The position numbers were made by a program, and so were the translations under genes. Source: Lampris incognitus (lineage: Eukaryota; Chordata; Actinopteri; Lampriformes; Lampridae). From it: a stretch of 64,000 bases of DNA. The notes under the pieces are model-generated. The model did not search any database. It worked only from the letters and a program-made list of their open reading frames with translations, and was not told the DNA's origin. The stretch covers positions 19,780,119-19,844,118 of the forward strand of contig NC_079214.1 of assembly GCF_029633865.1 (NCBI RefSeq). The letters are read 5' to 3'. Below are positions 53,912 to 64,000 of the stretch, in pieces. Each line of letters starts with the position of its first letter. Within the stretch, counting starts at the first letter, position 1.

Positions 53912-54392
53912 GTGAGGTTGTCACGCAAGCGTGTACTAAAATTGGCTGAATATTATTGGTCAGTCTAGCTGTAATTTCGTTTTAACTCCACAAAGTTTTC
54001 ATTTCATTTGTAGCGGTACTTCAAGCCAAGCGCAGGCTTTTGCCTGTCACACCGTTTTCGGTAGCTAGCGGAAATGACAGTTAACACTGGACGCAACTGC
54101 GGTTCTCTCGGTATGTGCGTGGCCCGTCTGCCGGGCTTTGCTATTGGTTTACGTGCCATTCAGTGTTGATCAGCATAGCGAGTTAACTTCAGAAAGACGA
54201 GTATCAGCTAATACGCAAATGGCAGACCTAAGCGTCGCAAGTTCCGTTAGCAAACAAAAAGCCCGGACATGTCTGGGTAACTAAATCCCTAAATGTAATA
54301 ACTCGTGTATCTGTACACAAATGAATCCTGTCTTTACTTTAGCCTGACACGGGTAATGTTAAGTTGCGTCATGACTTAATGTCTCATAGGAG

Positions 54393-54563
54393 ATGACCCC
54401 GCCGGTGTCCGAGAAACCCCACACGGAGCGTGCGGCCCGACGGTCGGCTCGTCAGTCGAGCCAAAAGACCAAAGTTGGCCCAAGGAGTGAGGGAATACTG
54501 GCACCAAAACGCGTCAAGTACTTAACTGGAGGAAGAAGTCCCGAACCAGCTGCCAAGAGAAAG
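54393..54563 (+). CDS. wdr76: wdr76 first coding exon
   Basis: 57 codons from MTPPVSEKPHTERAARRSAR to EPAAKRK; basic and disordered. Ends in phase 0, donor GTAGGC. Identified by position, splice phase and family-like composition rather than strong homology. Confidence 0.75.
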
Positions 54564-55446
54564 GTAGGCTATTGACGAGGCGCCTTGGATATTCCCCTTA
54601 AACTTTGTCGTTTTGAAGATTGTCTAGTAGTTACTCAAAGACAGTTGAATCAGTTCATCTGGACACAATGTTTACTGAGAGAAACGTTTCATCACTCATC
54701 TAAGTGACCTCTTCAGTCTAAACTGACTCTGTATAAACAATACAGTTGCACAATGACCGAAACGAACGACATCGTATACTTTGTTTTTATTACCTGGATT
54801 ATTGAGCATGCATAAAGACATTGTCTAGTTACCTGTTTTTCACCCCCCCCCCCCAGGCAACACACGTGCGTGAGAAAACAAGTGATGAAGAGAAGAGCCA
54901 GAATTCAAGCAACGTCAAGCAAGAGCAGAACTATGTTGACGCGGACTTGGCATCAGTAAGTTTTAAAACCTTGCCCAATTCGTCACAATAATTTCAAAGT
55001 AAAGAATGATCTGACTGTACTTATCAGAACATGCTGCTCAGTTGCTGGTCCAGGCAGGCCCCAGTCACATACCTCTTAAACTGCTAAAATGCATTTCTGA
55101 CCGGTCTCCCAAACTGCTGTTTAAAAAAAAAAGGCTGCTATTTTCTTGGTCTGTAACCTGCCAGGGTGCATGAATATCCCCTAGATATTGTGACACTGGC
55201 TCCTGGTTGCTGCCCCTGTAAAGTTCAAAACCTTGTTGCTGGCTTTCTGGGCAGTTAAAGACACTGTTCCAACTCGCCTGTAAACCCATGTACACTCCTG
55301 CTTAATATGTATGCTCAAGCTTGCCTTCTTTGTTCTCAAAAGAGCTGAGCTCTTTGTCTAGACTTTTCTCTCACCTGGCCCCAAAATGATGCAGCACACC
55401 CGTTTTCCATGGGTTCTTCAAACTCACTCACTTCATTCAGGAAAGG

Positions 55447-55483
<37 letters not shown>

Positions 55484-58400
55484 TCGGCTGCTCCCGTTAG
55501 GAGTCGCCACAGTGGATCATCCATTTCCATTTCTTCCTGTCCTCTGCATCTTCCTGTGTCACACTAGCCACCTGCATGTCCTCTCTCACCACATCCATAA
55601 ACCTCCTCTTTGGCCTTCCTCTTTCCCTTCGATGAGAGGTGAAACGTCTTCACGGATATATACCAAGTCCAGTTGCACTTGATTCAACTCCTTTGGATAA
55701 CCATGACCTGGATGAATGAGAACATTCACAGACATCTTTTCCTCTTCTGTGGCAGCTCCATATTCAGCATCCTTCTCCCAATATACCCAGCATCTCTCCT
55801 CCAAACTGTCCAACCTGAGCTGTCCCTGTAATGTACTCATTCCTAATCCTGTCCTTATTCGTCACTCCCAATGAAAATCTTAGCATCTTCAACTCTGCCA
55901 CCGCCAGCTCCGCCTCTTGTTTTTTCGTCAGTGCCACTGTCTGCAAACCGTACATCATAGCTGGTCTCACTACCATCTTGTAAGCTTTCTCTTGCTCTTG
56001 CTGGTACCATTCTGTCGCAAATCACCCCTGACACGCCGCTCCACCCTGGCTGCACTCTCGTCATCACCTCTGTTCTGCTCTCCCCTTTTCCTTTGGCACC
56101 TCTCTCTTCACTTTACGCTGCATCTCCTTGTACTCCTGTCTTTCTTCATCTCTCAGACTATCCCACTTCTTCTTTTCCAACCTCTTCCTCTGTGTACTTT
56201 GTTGTACTTCTTCATTCTACCACCAAGTCTCCTTGTCTTCCTTTCTCTGTCCTGATGACATAAGTACCTTCCTAGCTGTATTTTTTTATTTTTCATGTTT
56301 AGCTGTGTTCTGGGGGTTTCTGGGCACTAACCTTTGGGCAGCGGGACTCTATAAAAACATAGCAACCAGGTGCAGGACTGATCAACAGTTACCAGAAACG
56401 TTTATTTGCAGTTATTGCTGCACAAGGGGGGGGGGGGGGGTCACACCAGATACTGAAAGCAAAGGTTCACATACTTTTGCCACTCACAGATATCTAATAT
56501 TGGATCATTTTCCTCAATGAATAAATGATAATATTTTTGTCTTATTTGTTTAATTGGGTTCTCTTTATCTACTTTTAGGACTTGTGTGACAACCTGATGA
56601 TGTTTTAGGTCATATTTATGCAGAAATATAGAATTCTAAAGGGTTCACAAACTTTCAAGCACCACTGTACATGCACGAACTAATTGTTCAAATAAAATAT
56701 ATCTTAAAATGAAATAAATCCACAAATACACAGTGTAACTTCTTCTCTATACTTCTCAATCAACATTCTCAAAGCAAACATCACATCTGTAGTGCTCTTT
56801 CGTGGCATGAAACCATACTGCTGCTCGCTAATCGTCACCTCTTCTCTTACCCTAGCTTCTATTACTCTTTCCCATATCTTCATGATGTGGCTGATCAACT
56901 TTATACCTTTGTATTTGCTGCCATTCTGCACATCGCCCTTATTCTTGAAAATTGGTACCAGTATGCTTCTTCTCCACTCCTCAGGCATCCTCTCACTTTC
57001 CAAGATTGTGTTAAACAATCTAGTTAAAAACTCCACTGCCATCTCTCCTAAACCTCTCCATGCCTCCACAGGTATGTCATCAGGACTAACTGCCTTTCCA
57101 CTCATCTTCTTCATAGCTGCCCTCACTTCCTCCTTGCTAATCCACCGCACTTCTTGATTCACTATCCCCGCATCATCCAACCTTCTCTCGCTCTCATTTT
57201 CTTCATTCATCATCCCCTCAAAGTACTCCTTCCACCTTCTTCACACACTCCTTATTTGTCAGCACATTTCAATCTCTATCCTTGATTGCCTTAACCTACT
57301 GCACATCCTTCCCAGCTCGGTCCATCTGTCTGTCCAATCGGTACAAGTCCTTTTCTACTTCCTTAGTCTTAACCTCTCATACAACTCACCATACGCCTTT
57401 GCCACCTCCGTCTTCGCTTTATGCTGCATCTCGTTGTACTCCTGTCTACTTTCTTCATCTCTCTGACTATCCCACTTGTTCTTTGCCAACCTTTTCCTCT
57501 GTATATTTGGCTGTATTTCCTCATTCCACCACCAAGTCTCCTTGACTTCCTTCCTCTGTCCTGATGACACACCAAGTACCTTCCTAGCTGGCTCCCTCAC
57601 TATTTCTGCAGCGGTTCCCCAGCCATCCGGCAACTCTTCACTACCACTGAGTGCCTGTTTTAACTCCTCCCTGAACGCCACACAACAGTCTTCCTTCTTC
57701 AGCTTCCACCATTTGATCCTTGGCTCTGCCTTCACTCTTCCTCTTCTTGGTCTCCAAAGTCATTCTACAGACCAACATCTGATGCTGCCTAGCTACATTC
57801 TCCCCTGTCACTACCTTGCAGTCTCCAATCCCTTTTAGATTGCGCCTTATATAAGATATAGTCCGACTGTGTGCACTTTCCTCCACTCTTATATGTCACT
57901 CTGTGTTCTTCCCTCTTCTTGAAAGATGTATTCACCACAGCCATTTCCATCCTTTTTGGAAAATCCACCACCATCTGTTCTTCCTCATTTCTCTCCTTGA
58001 CACAAGAGGAGAGAGTGGTAACTGGGCCTACTTCAATGGGCATGTTGGTGAAGGGAACAGAGGTGACGAGGAAGCGCTCTCCCTTTACCAGTCATAGTGC
58101 CAACATTCAAAATTCCAATTCTCATCCCCACACTCCTACCCTTCCTTCTCTCCCTCCCACTGCTTCTGGACATGCCTTTTCCCTCTTCTTCTGCTTTGCC
58201 CAACAGTAGCATAGTTTCCACAGGCACCCTGCTGGCCAACAGTACCGGTGGCGGTTGCTGGTAACCCGGGCCTCGACCGATCCGGTGTGGAAATCTGATT
58301 TATGATCTGCGTATTTGATTTGGCAAAGGTTTTGCCAAATGCCCTTCCTGATGCAGCCATCCCCATTTATCCAGGCTTGGGACTGACACTAAGAATGCAT

Positions 58401-61400
58401 AGACTTGTGCATCTCCAGTGGCTGGGATCATCTGAACAATTGTGATATAAATCCAGCAAGGCATTTCAGCTTATTTTGTTTCATTCATAGTATGTCTGCA
58501 TTGAGTAAAATTATTTACTTCAAATATTTATTTCTGTAGCTAACTGATTACCCTCAGTGTACAAATATTTTATGACTGGGCCATAGAATGCATCTAATAT
58601 GCATAAAAAACAATAGCTGTCTTAAAAGGTTGGCCCATGTTTCTTAACTCCTGCAAGTAGAATTTCAGAAATTTTTATGTGACACTGATGTTCTCTTCAA
58701 TGATGCTCTGTTAAATGCAGGATGGTTCTGGAGGGCTGTCTGCTTATGAACTTGAGCGCCTGGAAAACATCAGGCAGAACCAAGCTTTCCTCTCCTCTAT
58801 GAAAATATTCCAGGTAGGTTGGCCGATAGGGTTGGGACGGTTTTGCTTGCAAAAAGTCAGTGTCGGAGATCAGACTTTTGGTTACTTGTCAGCATTGGGT
58901 GAGTGATGAGTTTAGATTTAAGCGAGTTAATGTTAGGGTAAATATGCTAGTTTTCCTCAGTTCTCGGTACAAAGATGCAGATATCAACAGGTATGTCTGC
59001 GACCCCCCCCCCCCCCTAAAAAAAACAGCTCCAAATTAGGGCTGATACAATGAACCCTATTGAGCTGGTACTCATATGGCCATGAAAGACAAAGTTCAGA
59101 GGGATTACTTGTGTGTGTGTGTGTGTGTATTAGTTTTGTATATTTTGACATTTGTATATTCTGCACTAACACCTGTTGATATGCATATTTATTTTCTGTA
59201 TTTGCACTTTTATAATTGAATTGCAATTGTATTGTCATTTTATGTAAAGCACGTTGTGTTGCCCTCTGTATGAAATGTGCTATATAAATAAAGCTTGACA
59301 ACACCCAACGGGTGTTAGACTTACTTTGTACAAATGGTTACAATCACTGCTAATGTTGTTTTTCTGTCTAAAGGCAGCTGAAGATCTGAAACAGTCAAAG
59401 CCATCTCAGAGGGGACTTCCGAGGTAAATTGAAGTGATATTATACTGGGAACTAATGGAAATATCTTTAATTTGATGCTTCTGTGATTACTGTATAAAAT
59501 CAGTTGAAGGGGCATAAGCCATTTGTGATGGAGGTATTTCTACCACAGCAATGAAGTGTATCAGAGCAGGTTAATAACTTATGTAAAGTTGAAATATTCC
59601 TTAAAATTTCCCAAGAAGAACTTGCCTTATATTTCTTCTACATGCACTTGAATTCAGCTTTTTTACATTTACTGTACACATGGAAGCACACGAAAGAAAT
59701 GCCACGAAAGAGCACCACAGATGCGATGTTTGCTTTGAGAATGTTGATTGAGAAGTATAGAGAAGGCCATGAGGAGTTACATTGTGTCCTTGTAGATTTA
59801 GAGAAAGCATACGACAGGGTGCCGAGGAGGAGGTGTGGTATCGTATGAGGAAGTCGGGAGTTGCAGAGAAGTATGTAAGAGTGGTGCAGGATATGTATGA
59901 CAGAAGTGTGACAATGGTGAGGTGTGTGGTTGGAATGACAGATGGGTTCAAAGTGGAGGTGAGATTACATCAAGGATCGGCTCTGAGCTCTTTCTTGTTT
60001 GCAATGGTGATGGACAGGTTGACAGATGAGATCAGGCAGGAGTCTCCATGGACGATGATGTTTGCGGATGACATTGTGATCTGCAGTGAGAGTAGGGTGC
60101 AGGTTGAGGAGAGCCTGGACAGGTGGAGCTGTGCACTGGAGAGAAGAGGAATGAAAGTCAGTAGGAGCAAGACAGAATGCCTATGAGAACATTCACAGAC
60201 AATACCTATGTGTGAATGAGTGGGAGGACAGCGGAATAGTGAGGATGCAAGGAGTAGAGGTGACGAAGGCATATGAGTTTAAATACTTTGGGTCAACTGT
60301 CCAAAGTAATGGGGTGTACAGAAGAGAGGTGAAGAAGGGAGTGCAGGCAGGGTGGAGTGGGTGGAGAAGAGTGTCAGGAGTGATTTGTGACAGAAGGGTA
60401 CCAGCAAGAGTTAAAGGGAAAGTTTACAAGATGGTTGTGAGACCAGCTATGTTATATGGTTTGGAGACAGTGGCACTGATGAAAAGACAGGAGGTGGAGC
60501 TGGAGGTGGCAGAGTTGAAGATGCTAAGATTTTCATTGGGAGTGACGAAGAAGGACAGGATTAGGAATTATTATATTAGAGGGACCGCTCAAGTTGGACG
60601 GTTTGGAGACAAAGCAAGAGAGGCAAGTTTGAGATGGCTTGGACATGTGTGGAGGAGAGATGCTGGGTATATTGGGAGAAGGATGCAGAATATGGAGCTG
60701 CCAGGGAAGAGGAAAAGAGGAAGGCCAAAGAGGAGGTTTATGGATGTGGTGAGGGAAGACATGCAGGTGGATGGTGTGGCAGAGGAAGATGCAGAAGACA
60801 GGAAGAAATTGAAACGTATGATCCGCTGTGGTGACCCCTAACGGGAGCAGCTGAAAGTAGTATTAGTAGTTACATTTACTGTACACACATGTATAAGGGT
60901 ATGTAGAAGGCCATCACCTAGCAAGTAGCTATACTCCTAGGACAGAAGAATTAAATTTCAGTGATGAAAGCTATCCATGCTAAATTTCAAATGATATGAG
61001 CAAATATTGTTTATGCATCACTCCAATGAAACTCAATATTATTGTTTAGTCAGCTATGTTCCGTCCCTCAGATGTTTAATTTTTTTTGCCATGGCACTTT
61101 CTTGAGTATGGAATACAAGAATACACAGGAAATGTTGGATCAGTAGATCACATACATTTTTGATCAAGGCAAGTGTCTTCTGTTACATTGTAACGCCACA
61201 ATTTTTTTGCATCAGGTCAAAGGCTGCAGTGAGTGAAGTGCTGCCTTCTCGTAGGTCCCTCCGTCTACAACATAAAATACCTGAGACCTCTTCCCTTCCA
61301 CCTGAACCCCGAGGAGTATTGACCTATGACTATGTAAGAGACTCACTTATATTTACTACATCAATACCACTTTTCCACTGCTGACTCAAAGTAAAAAAAA

Positions 61401-63838
61401 AAAAAAAAAAGGTTCAACACACAGGCGCAGCTTTGATCTATTTCTGCATTATTTAACCCATTACTAAACGATACAGGCTGCGTTCAGGGTTGTTGGATGA
61501 AAATGCCAGAGTATTCTGAACATACTGATATCACTTTATAGATGCTATGCAGCTGCTGCTTATAAGTTTGCCATGTCTTTTCTCCCTCTTCTCTCTCACT
61601 CATTCACCTACACATCCTTTAAGTCACAGCCATGTAAAAAGCCTTCAGGCCCTCTGCCAATGGAACCAGCCAACATGGAGGAGGGCAGTAAGCTACCCCC
61701 AGAGCTTCTTAACCTCTGTTCTGAGGTAGGAGTCATAAATATCCCATTATGTTTTTAAAAAAATGTGATGTATTTTTTTTGTTGTGTTTTTTTTTTTTTG
61801 GTGATTTTTCAGGGTTACAGTTTGATAAAAACTTAAGCTTCATGTGCATTTCCTTATCACTGTCTGATTCCAAAATTAGAATCCTTCACCAAAATATGAA
61901 AGGTTCATTCATTTTTCAGGTCTCTGTGAAAGAAGAAAAGGTGGAACTCAATCTTAAGGAGTGAGTTTTTCTAAGTGCCAGTTTTCCATACTTTCATTCA
62001 ATCCAGTGCCAGGCCTCTTTACAAACTGCATAACAATAAGGAGTCGTCTACTGTACGAAGGTCTACGGGTCCTTTTATGGAAAATCTGTAGCATTTTGAG
62101 GGGACTCCAGAGCTACAATTGAGAAAAGGTGAGGTGAAAAAACCGGATAAGGGACTATGAATAACATGTTGACTGTTGACGTGCAGGTACCGCTCTGCCC
62201 TGAAGAACATGAGGATAACTGAGGGTAGAGTGGCAAAGGTGGTGAAGCATCGCATTTTTTCCGCTGCCTTCCATCCATGCACCAGCAGTCTGCTTATGGC
62301 TACAGGAGACAAGTGGGGGCACGTGGGGCTCTGGAACATTGTGAGTTTTGTTGCTTTGGCCTCATTATATGCTGTTAAATACATGCTTAAAACAATGTTG
62401 GATATAAGGAGTTTTTTTATTTAGCTTCAGTAATCAAACAAATTTGGATGCTTATGCCCTTAAGTTAAAAAAATGGGTACAACTCCAGCTACCAGGTAAA
62501 AAATTCCATTGCCTACCAACACGGTGATCGGTGGTTCGACTCCCCGTTTTACCTCCAGTTTGGTTGGGCGGCCCTACAGTCACAATTGGCCGTGTCTGCG
62601 GGTGGGAAGCCGGATGTGGGTATGTGTCCTGGTCGCTGCACTAGCGTCTCCTCTGGTCGGTCAGGGTGCCTGTTTGGGGAGGAGGGGGAACTGGGGGGAA
62701 TAGCGTGATCCTCCCACACTCTATGTCCCCCTGGCGAAACTCTTGAATGTCAGGTGAAAAGAAGCGGCTGGCAACTCCACATGTATCGGATCAGCAGAGG
62801 GGGTGGAGCAGCAACCGGGACGGCTTGGAAGATTGGGGTAATTGGCTGGATACAATTGGGGAGAAAAAGGGGAGGGGGGGGGGGTAAAAAAAAAACGCAA
62901 CACAAATGAAGTTTTAATTAGATTAAGTTAAAATGATAGGGTGACAGCATTGATTTCTGGAAGGAAATTTTAATTCAACCAGCATAAAATCCTAGATGCA
63001 ACATGCCACCATTGATTAAAGTTGGCCAGAGAGAAAATCTGTTATCAGAGATCCAAAGCAGGTTGGTATTGATGTGGCTGTGCTCCCTCAGGGTGGTGGT
63101 TGGGGTGATGATGGTGTGCTTCTCTTCGAGCCACACTCCCGTCCAGTGGGCTGCATGGCGTTCTCCAGGACTAACCCTGCTCATCTGCTGAGCCTCAGCT
63201 ACGATGGATCTCTGCGATGCATGGATATAGAGAAGGCTTGCTTTGATGATGTAAGATGAGCTTTTTCCTTCTCGCAGGATTACCAAATGCTACAGCTGAG
63301 GTTATCTGGCAACAAATGTAAACCTTGCAGTAAAAAGATTGGCCAGTGACAATATTTAAACTGTGATGACAGGAGAAACTTCCTTATCACTTCTTTGAAA
63401 TGTCATTGACTGATTATTTTTAGTTGCTCAGCAACAAAACGTAAGTTCGCAAAAGGAAAGCCTGATTCCTGGTGGCACAAAAGCTTTCTGTCCTAATGTC
63501 TGTGCTTTTTCATTTGGAAAGCCTTAAATATTTGCTGGCAGTACAGCGTAGAAGCTGTCATAACGGTATATTACACATTTGCTGTGTCATGTTTTTGAGC
63601 TTTTTTAAGCCTTTTATTTCATACACAATGTCTAAGGTATAACATGGAATTGAATACGAAGATGTGAAATTGCCTCTGGTAAATCTTTTCCTGTTGGACT
63701 TAATGCTTCTCCCTTCTGATAGGTTTATGTCTCTGAGAATGACCTGAAAAGCTTTGACTTCCTGACACCTGACTGTGCAACACTGGTAATTGGAGACTGG
63801 TGCGGACAGGTTGCCATTGTTGACAGACGGACCCCAGG
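54393..63838 (+). CDS. wdr76: wdr76, WD40-repeat protein 76, N-terminal ten coding exons
   Basis: WDR76 is a nuclear WD40 protein related to yeast Cmr1 and DDB2, linked to DNA-damage response and to CUL4-DDB1 ubiquitin ligation. Coding exons: 54393-54563, 54857-54955, 58721-58813, 59374-59423, 61216-61333, 61624-61725, 61920-61960, 62187-62340, 63092-63250 and 63723-63838, giving 367 residues with consistent phases; the gene runs past the window. The basic N-terminus (RAARRSARQSSQK) is disordered. Residues from LSAYELERLENIRQNQAFLS through RRSLRLQ are the family signature, and the propeller starts with FSAAFHPCTSSLLMATGDKW. The start is the first ATG of the exon. The C-terminal DxR signatures of the propeller are not in view, except VDRRTPG. 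Confidence 0.9.
54640..54725. repeat. Penelope-like terminal fragment
   Basis: ATCAGTTCATCTGGACACAA, then GAAACGTTTCATCACTCATC and a TCTAAGTGACCTCTTCAGTC tail: a typical Penelope-like terminal sequence. A related piece lies at 34,291-34,317. Confidence 0.65.
54857..54955 (+). CDS. wdr76: wdr76 coding exon 2
   Basis: 33 codons, acidic and polar (THVREKTSDEEKSQNSSNVK, ending DADLAS). Acceptor is a C-run plus AG; donor GTAAGT. Confidence 0.75.
55445..56270 (-). mobile_element. RTE-like LINE, rearranged, with nested Penelope-like end
   Basis: (CTACTA)n at the left marks the 3' tail. Minus strand: KKQEAELAVAELKMLRFSLG, then VNGVICDR..VPAR; at about 56,060 it jumps to the endonuclease-RT linker (KRLEKKKWDSLRDEER), so the polymerase core is deleted. 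A Penelope-like end (55,632-55,735) interrupts it. Confidence 0.8.
55632..55735 (+). mobile_element. Penelope-like end nested in the RTE-like copy
   Basis: Contains GATGAGAGGTGAAACGTCTT, then TATATACCAAGTCCAGTTGC, TTGATTCAACTCCTTTGGAT and GGATGAATGAGAACATTCAC. Same sequence as the arms of the palindrome at 45,199-45,270. Confidence 0.8.
56420..56668 (+). mobile_element. Right-end fragment of the Tc1-like element of 42,407
   Basis: GGTTCACATACTTTTGCCAC through GGGTTCACAAACTTTCAAGC and ACCACTGTA; matches 43,440-43,650. A G-run (56,427-56,440) is the truncated left border. Confidence 0.85.
56740..58380 (-). mobile_element. RTE-like LINE, 5' end to reverse transcriptase, with internal inversion
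   Basis: Minus strand from 58,380: 5' leader, RIGILNVGTMTGKGR (endonuclease start, 58,120-58,080), then the endonuclease end (MEMAVVNTSFKKREEHRVTY), linker and RT fingers (RMPEEWRRSILVPIFKNKGD). It stops at about 56,750. Between, 58,003-58,078 is in the opposite sense (NWAYFNGHVGEGNRGDEE on +). Several frameshifts. Confidence 0.82.
58721..58813 (+). CDS. wdr76: wdr76 exon: LSAYELERLENIRQNQ
   Basis: 31 codons, DGSGGLSAYELERLENIRQN, then QAFLSSMKIFQ, a family-signature helix. Phase 0 at both ends. Confidence 0.93.
59374..59423 (+). CDS. wdr76: wdr76 exon: AAEDLKQSKPSQRGLP
   Basis: 50 bases ending in phase 2, acceptor TGTCTAAAG, donor GTAAAT. Confidence 0.85.
59697..60865 (+). mobile_element. 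RTE-like LINE, 5'-truncated, one frameshift and a tiny insertion
   Basis: Begins in the polymerase (RKSTTDAMFALRMLIEKYRE) and keeps VDLEKAYDRVPR, a frameshift near 59,820, MFADDIVICSE (60,058-60,090) and the tail to 60,841 (MIRCGDP). At 60,184 a 16-bp piece AGAACATTCACAGACA is inserted between ATGCCTATG and ATACCTATG. Tail is TAG-rich. Confidence 0.88.
61216..61333 (+). CDS. wdr76: wdr76 exon: RRSLRLQHKIPE
   Basis: Encodes SKAAVSEVLPSRRSLRLQHK and ends in GVLTYDY. The RRSLRLQ motif is a family mark. Acceptor GCATCAG, phase 2 in and 0 out. Confidence 0.92.
61624..61725 (+). CDS. wdr76: wdr76 exon: KKPSGPLPMEPANMEEG
   Basis: 34 codons, KLPPELLNLCSE at the end; phase 0 at both ends. Acceptor ATCCTTTAAG. 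Confidence 0.88.
61920..61960 (+). CDS. wdr76: wdr76 short exon VSVKEEKVELNLKE
   Basis: 41 bases, donor GTGAGT, phase 2 out; fits the reading frame of the next exon exactly. Confidence 0.85.
62187..62340 (+). CDS. wdr76: wdr76 exon: first WD40 blade
   Basis: Encodes KVVKHRIFSAAFHPCTSSLL, then MATGDKWGHVGLWNI, a clear WD40 unit (GH-like start, ..GLW end). Donor GTGAGT. Confidence 0.95.
62492..62885 (+). mobile_element. tRNA-derived SINE
   Basis: Head partly lost (GCCTACCAACACGGTGATCG then GGTTCGACTCC B box); body GTGTCTGCGGGTGGGAAGCC to GATACAATTGGGGAGAAAAA and a G-run. Same family as 19,067-19,397. In a wdr76 intron. Confidence 0.8.
63092..63250 (+). CDS. wdr76: wdr76 exon: second WD40 blade
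   Basis: 53 codons: GVLLFEPHSRPVGCMAFSRT, then HLLSLSYDGSLRCMDIEK. Phase 0 at both ends. Confidence 0.95.
63723..63838 (+). CDS. wdr76: wdr76 exon: VIGDWCGQVAIVDRRTPG
   Basis: Encodes YVSENDLKSFDFLTPDCATL and the following WCGQVAIVDRRTP. Ends in phase 2, donor GTAACA. The last coding exon in the window. Confidence 0.95.
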
Positions 63839-64000
63839 GTAACAAAACTACTACTCTATTCCCAAGCTATTAGCACTTTATCATTTTCATTAGTTATCAT
63901 TGTTGTAATTGTAAAAACTGTTTTTACTCTTGTTGTGTTTTTGTTCTAGCTTTTCTCAATGTGAGATAGTGTTACTTTTTTGTTCCCGTCTTTCTTCGTA

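Overview
The window is vertebrate nuclear DNA, almost certainly from a ray-finned fish. It has small GT-AG exons in long introns, very long dinucleotide and GATA microsatellites, and a dense mix of fish-type transposons: Tc1-like, hAT, RTE-like and L2-like LINEs, Penelope-like elements and tRNA-derived SINEs. No prokaryotic feature was seen. Three host genes lie on the + strand, and nearly everything else is repeat or unassigned intron. The species cannot be named from this sequence. Layout: 1-7,990 is mostly repeats (L1-type ORF1 fragment, LINE zinc-knuckle fragment, decayed Tc1, LINE 3' end, SINEs, then a 1.2-kb pyrimidine tract). This stretch is upstream of, or inside a large intron of, the first gene. 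7,992-23,028 holds the last 13 coding exons of rasgrf1 (563 complete residues, stop at 23,026), encoding the end of the split REM domain, a PKA-type RRMS site and the whole CDC25/RasGEF domain. Its introns carry a nearly full RTE-like LINE, two Tc1-like elements and MITEs. About 22,975-42,270 is a tandem segmental duplication whose unit runs from inside the last rasgrf1 exon into intron 4 of ctsh (cathepsin H). Copy A is about 22,975-34,250 and copy B about 35,940-42,270. Copy A therefore carries an orphan set of ctsh exons 1-4. Copy B carries a dead fragment of the last rasgrf1 exon and a second ctsh exon 1-4 set, which leads into the single set of ctsh exons 5-12 (44,442-51,983). Ctsh from copy B gives a 332-residue preproenzyme with all catalytic residues. 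53,600-64,000 holds wdr76: a probable non-coding first exon and then ten coding exons up to the window edge (367 residues so far; the rest of the beta-propeller lies outside). Its third intron is a graveyard of RTE-like, Penelope-like and Tc1 pieces. The order rasgrf1 then ctsh on one strand matches the RASGRF1-CTSH neighbourhood known in mammals, and this supports calling the Ras exchange factor rasgrf1 rather than rasgrf2. The three genes do not form a pathway: one activates Ras at membranes, one is a lysosomal aminopeptidase, and one is a nuclear WD40 protein. The observations most worth following are the duplicated ctsh 5' cassette, the 535-bp-arm palindromic Tc1 element in ctsh intron 9, and very small Penelope-like insertions with target-site duplications.
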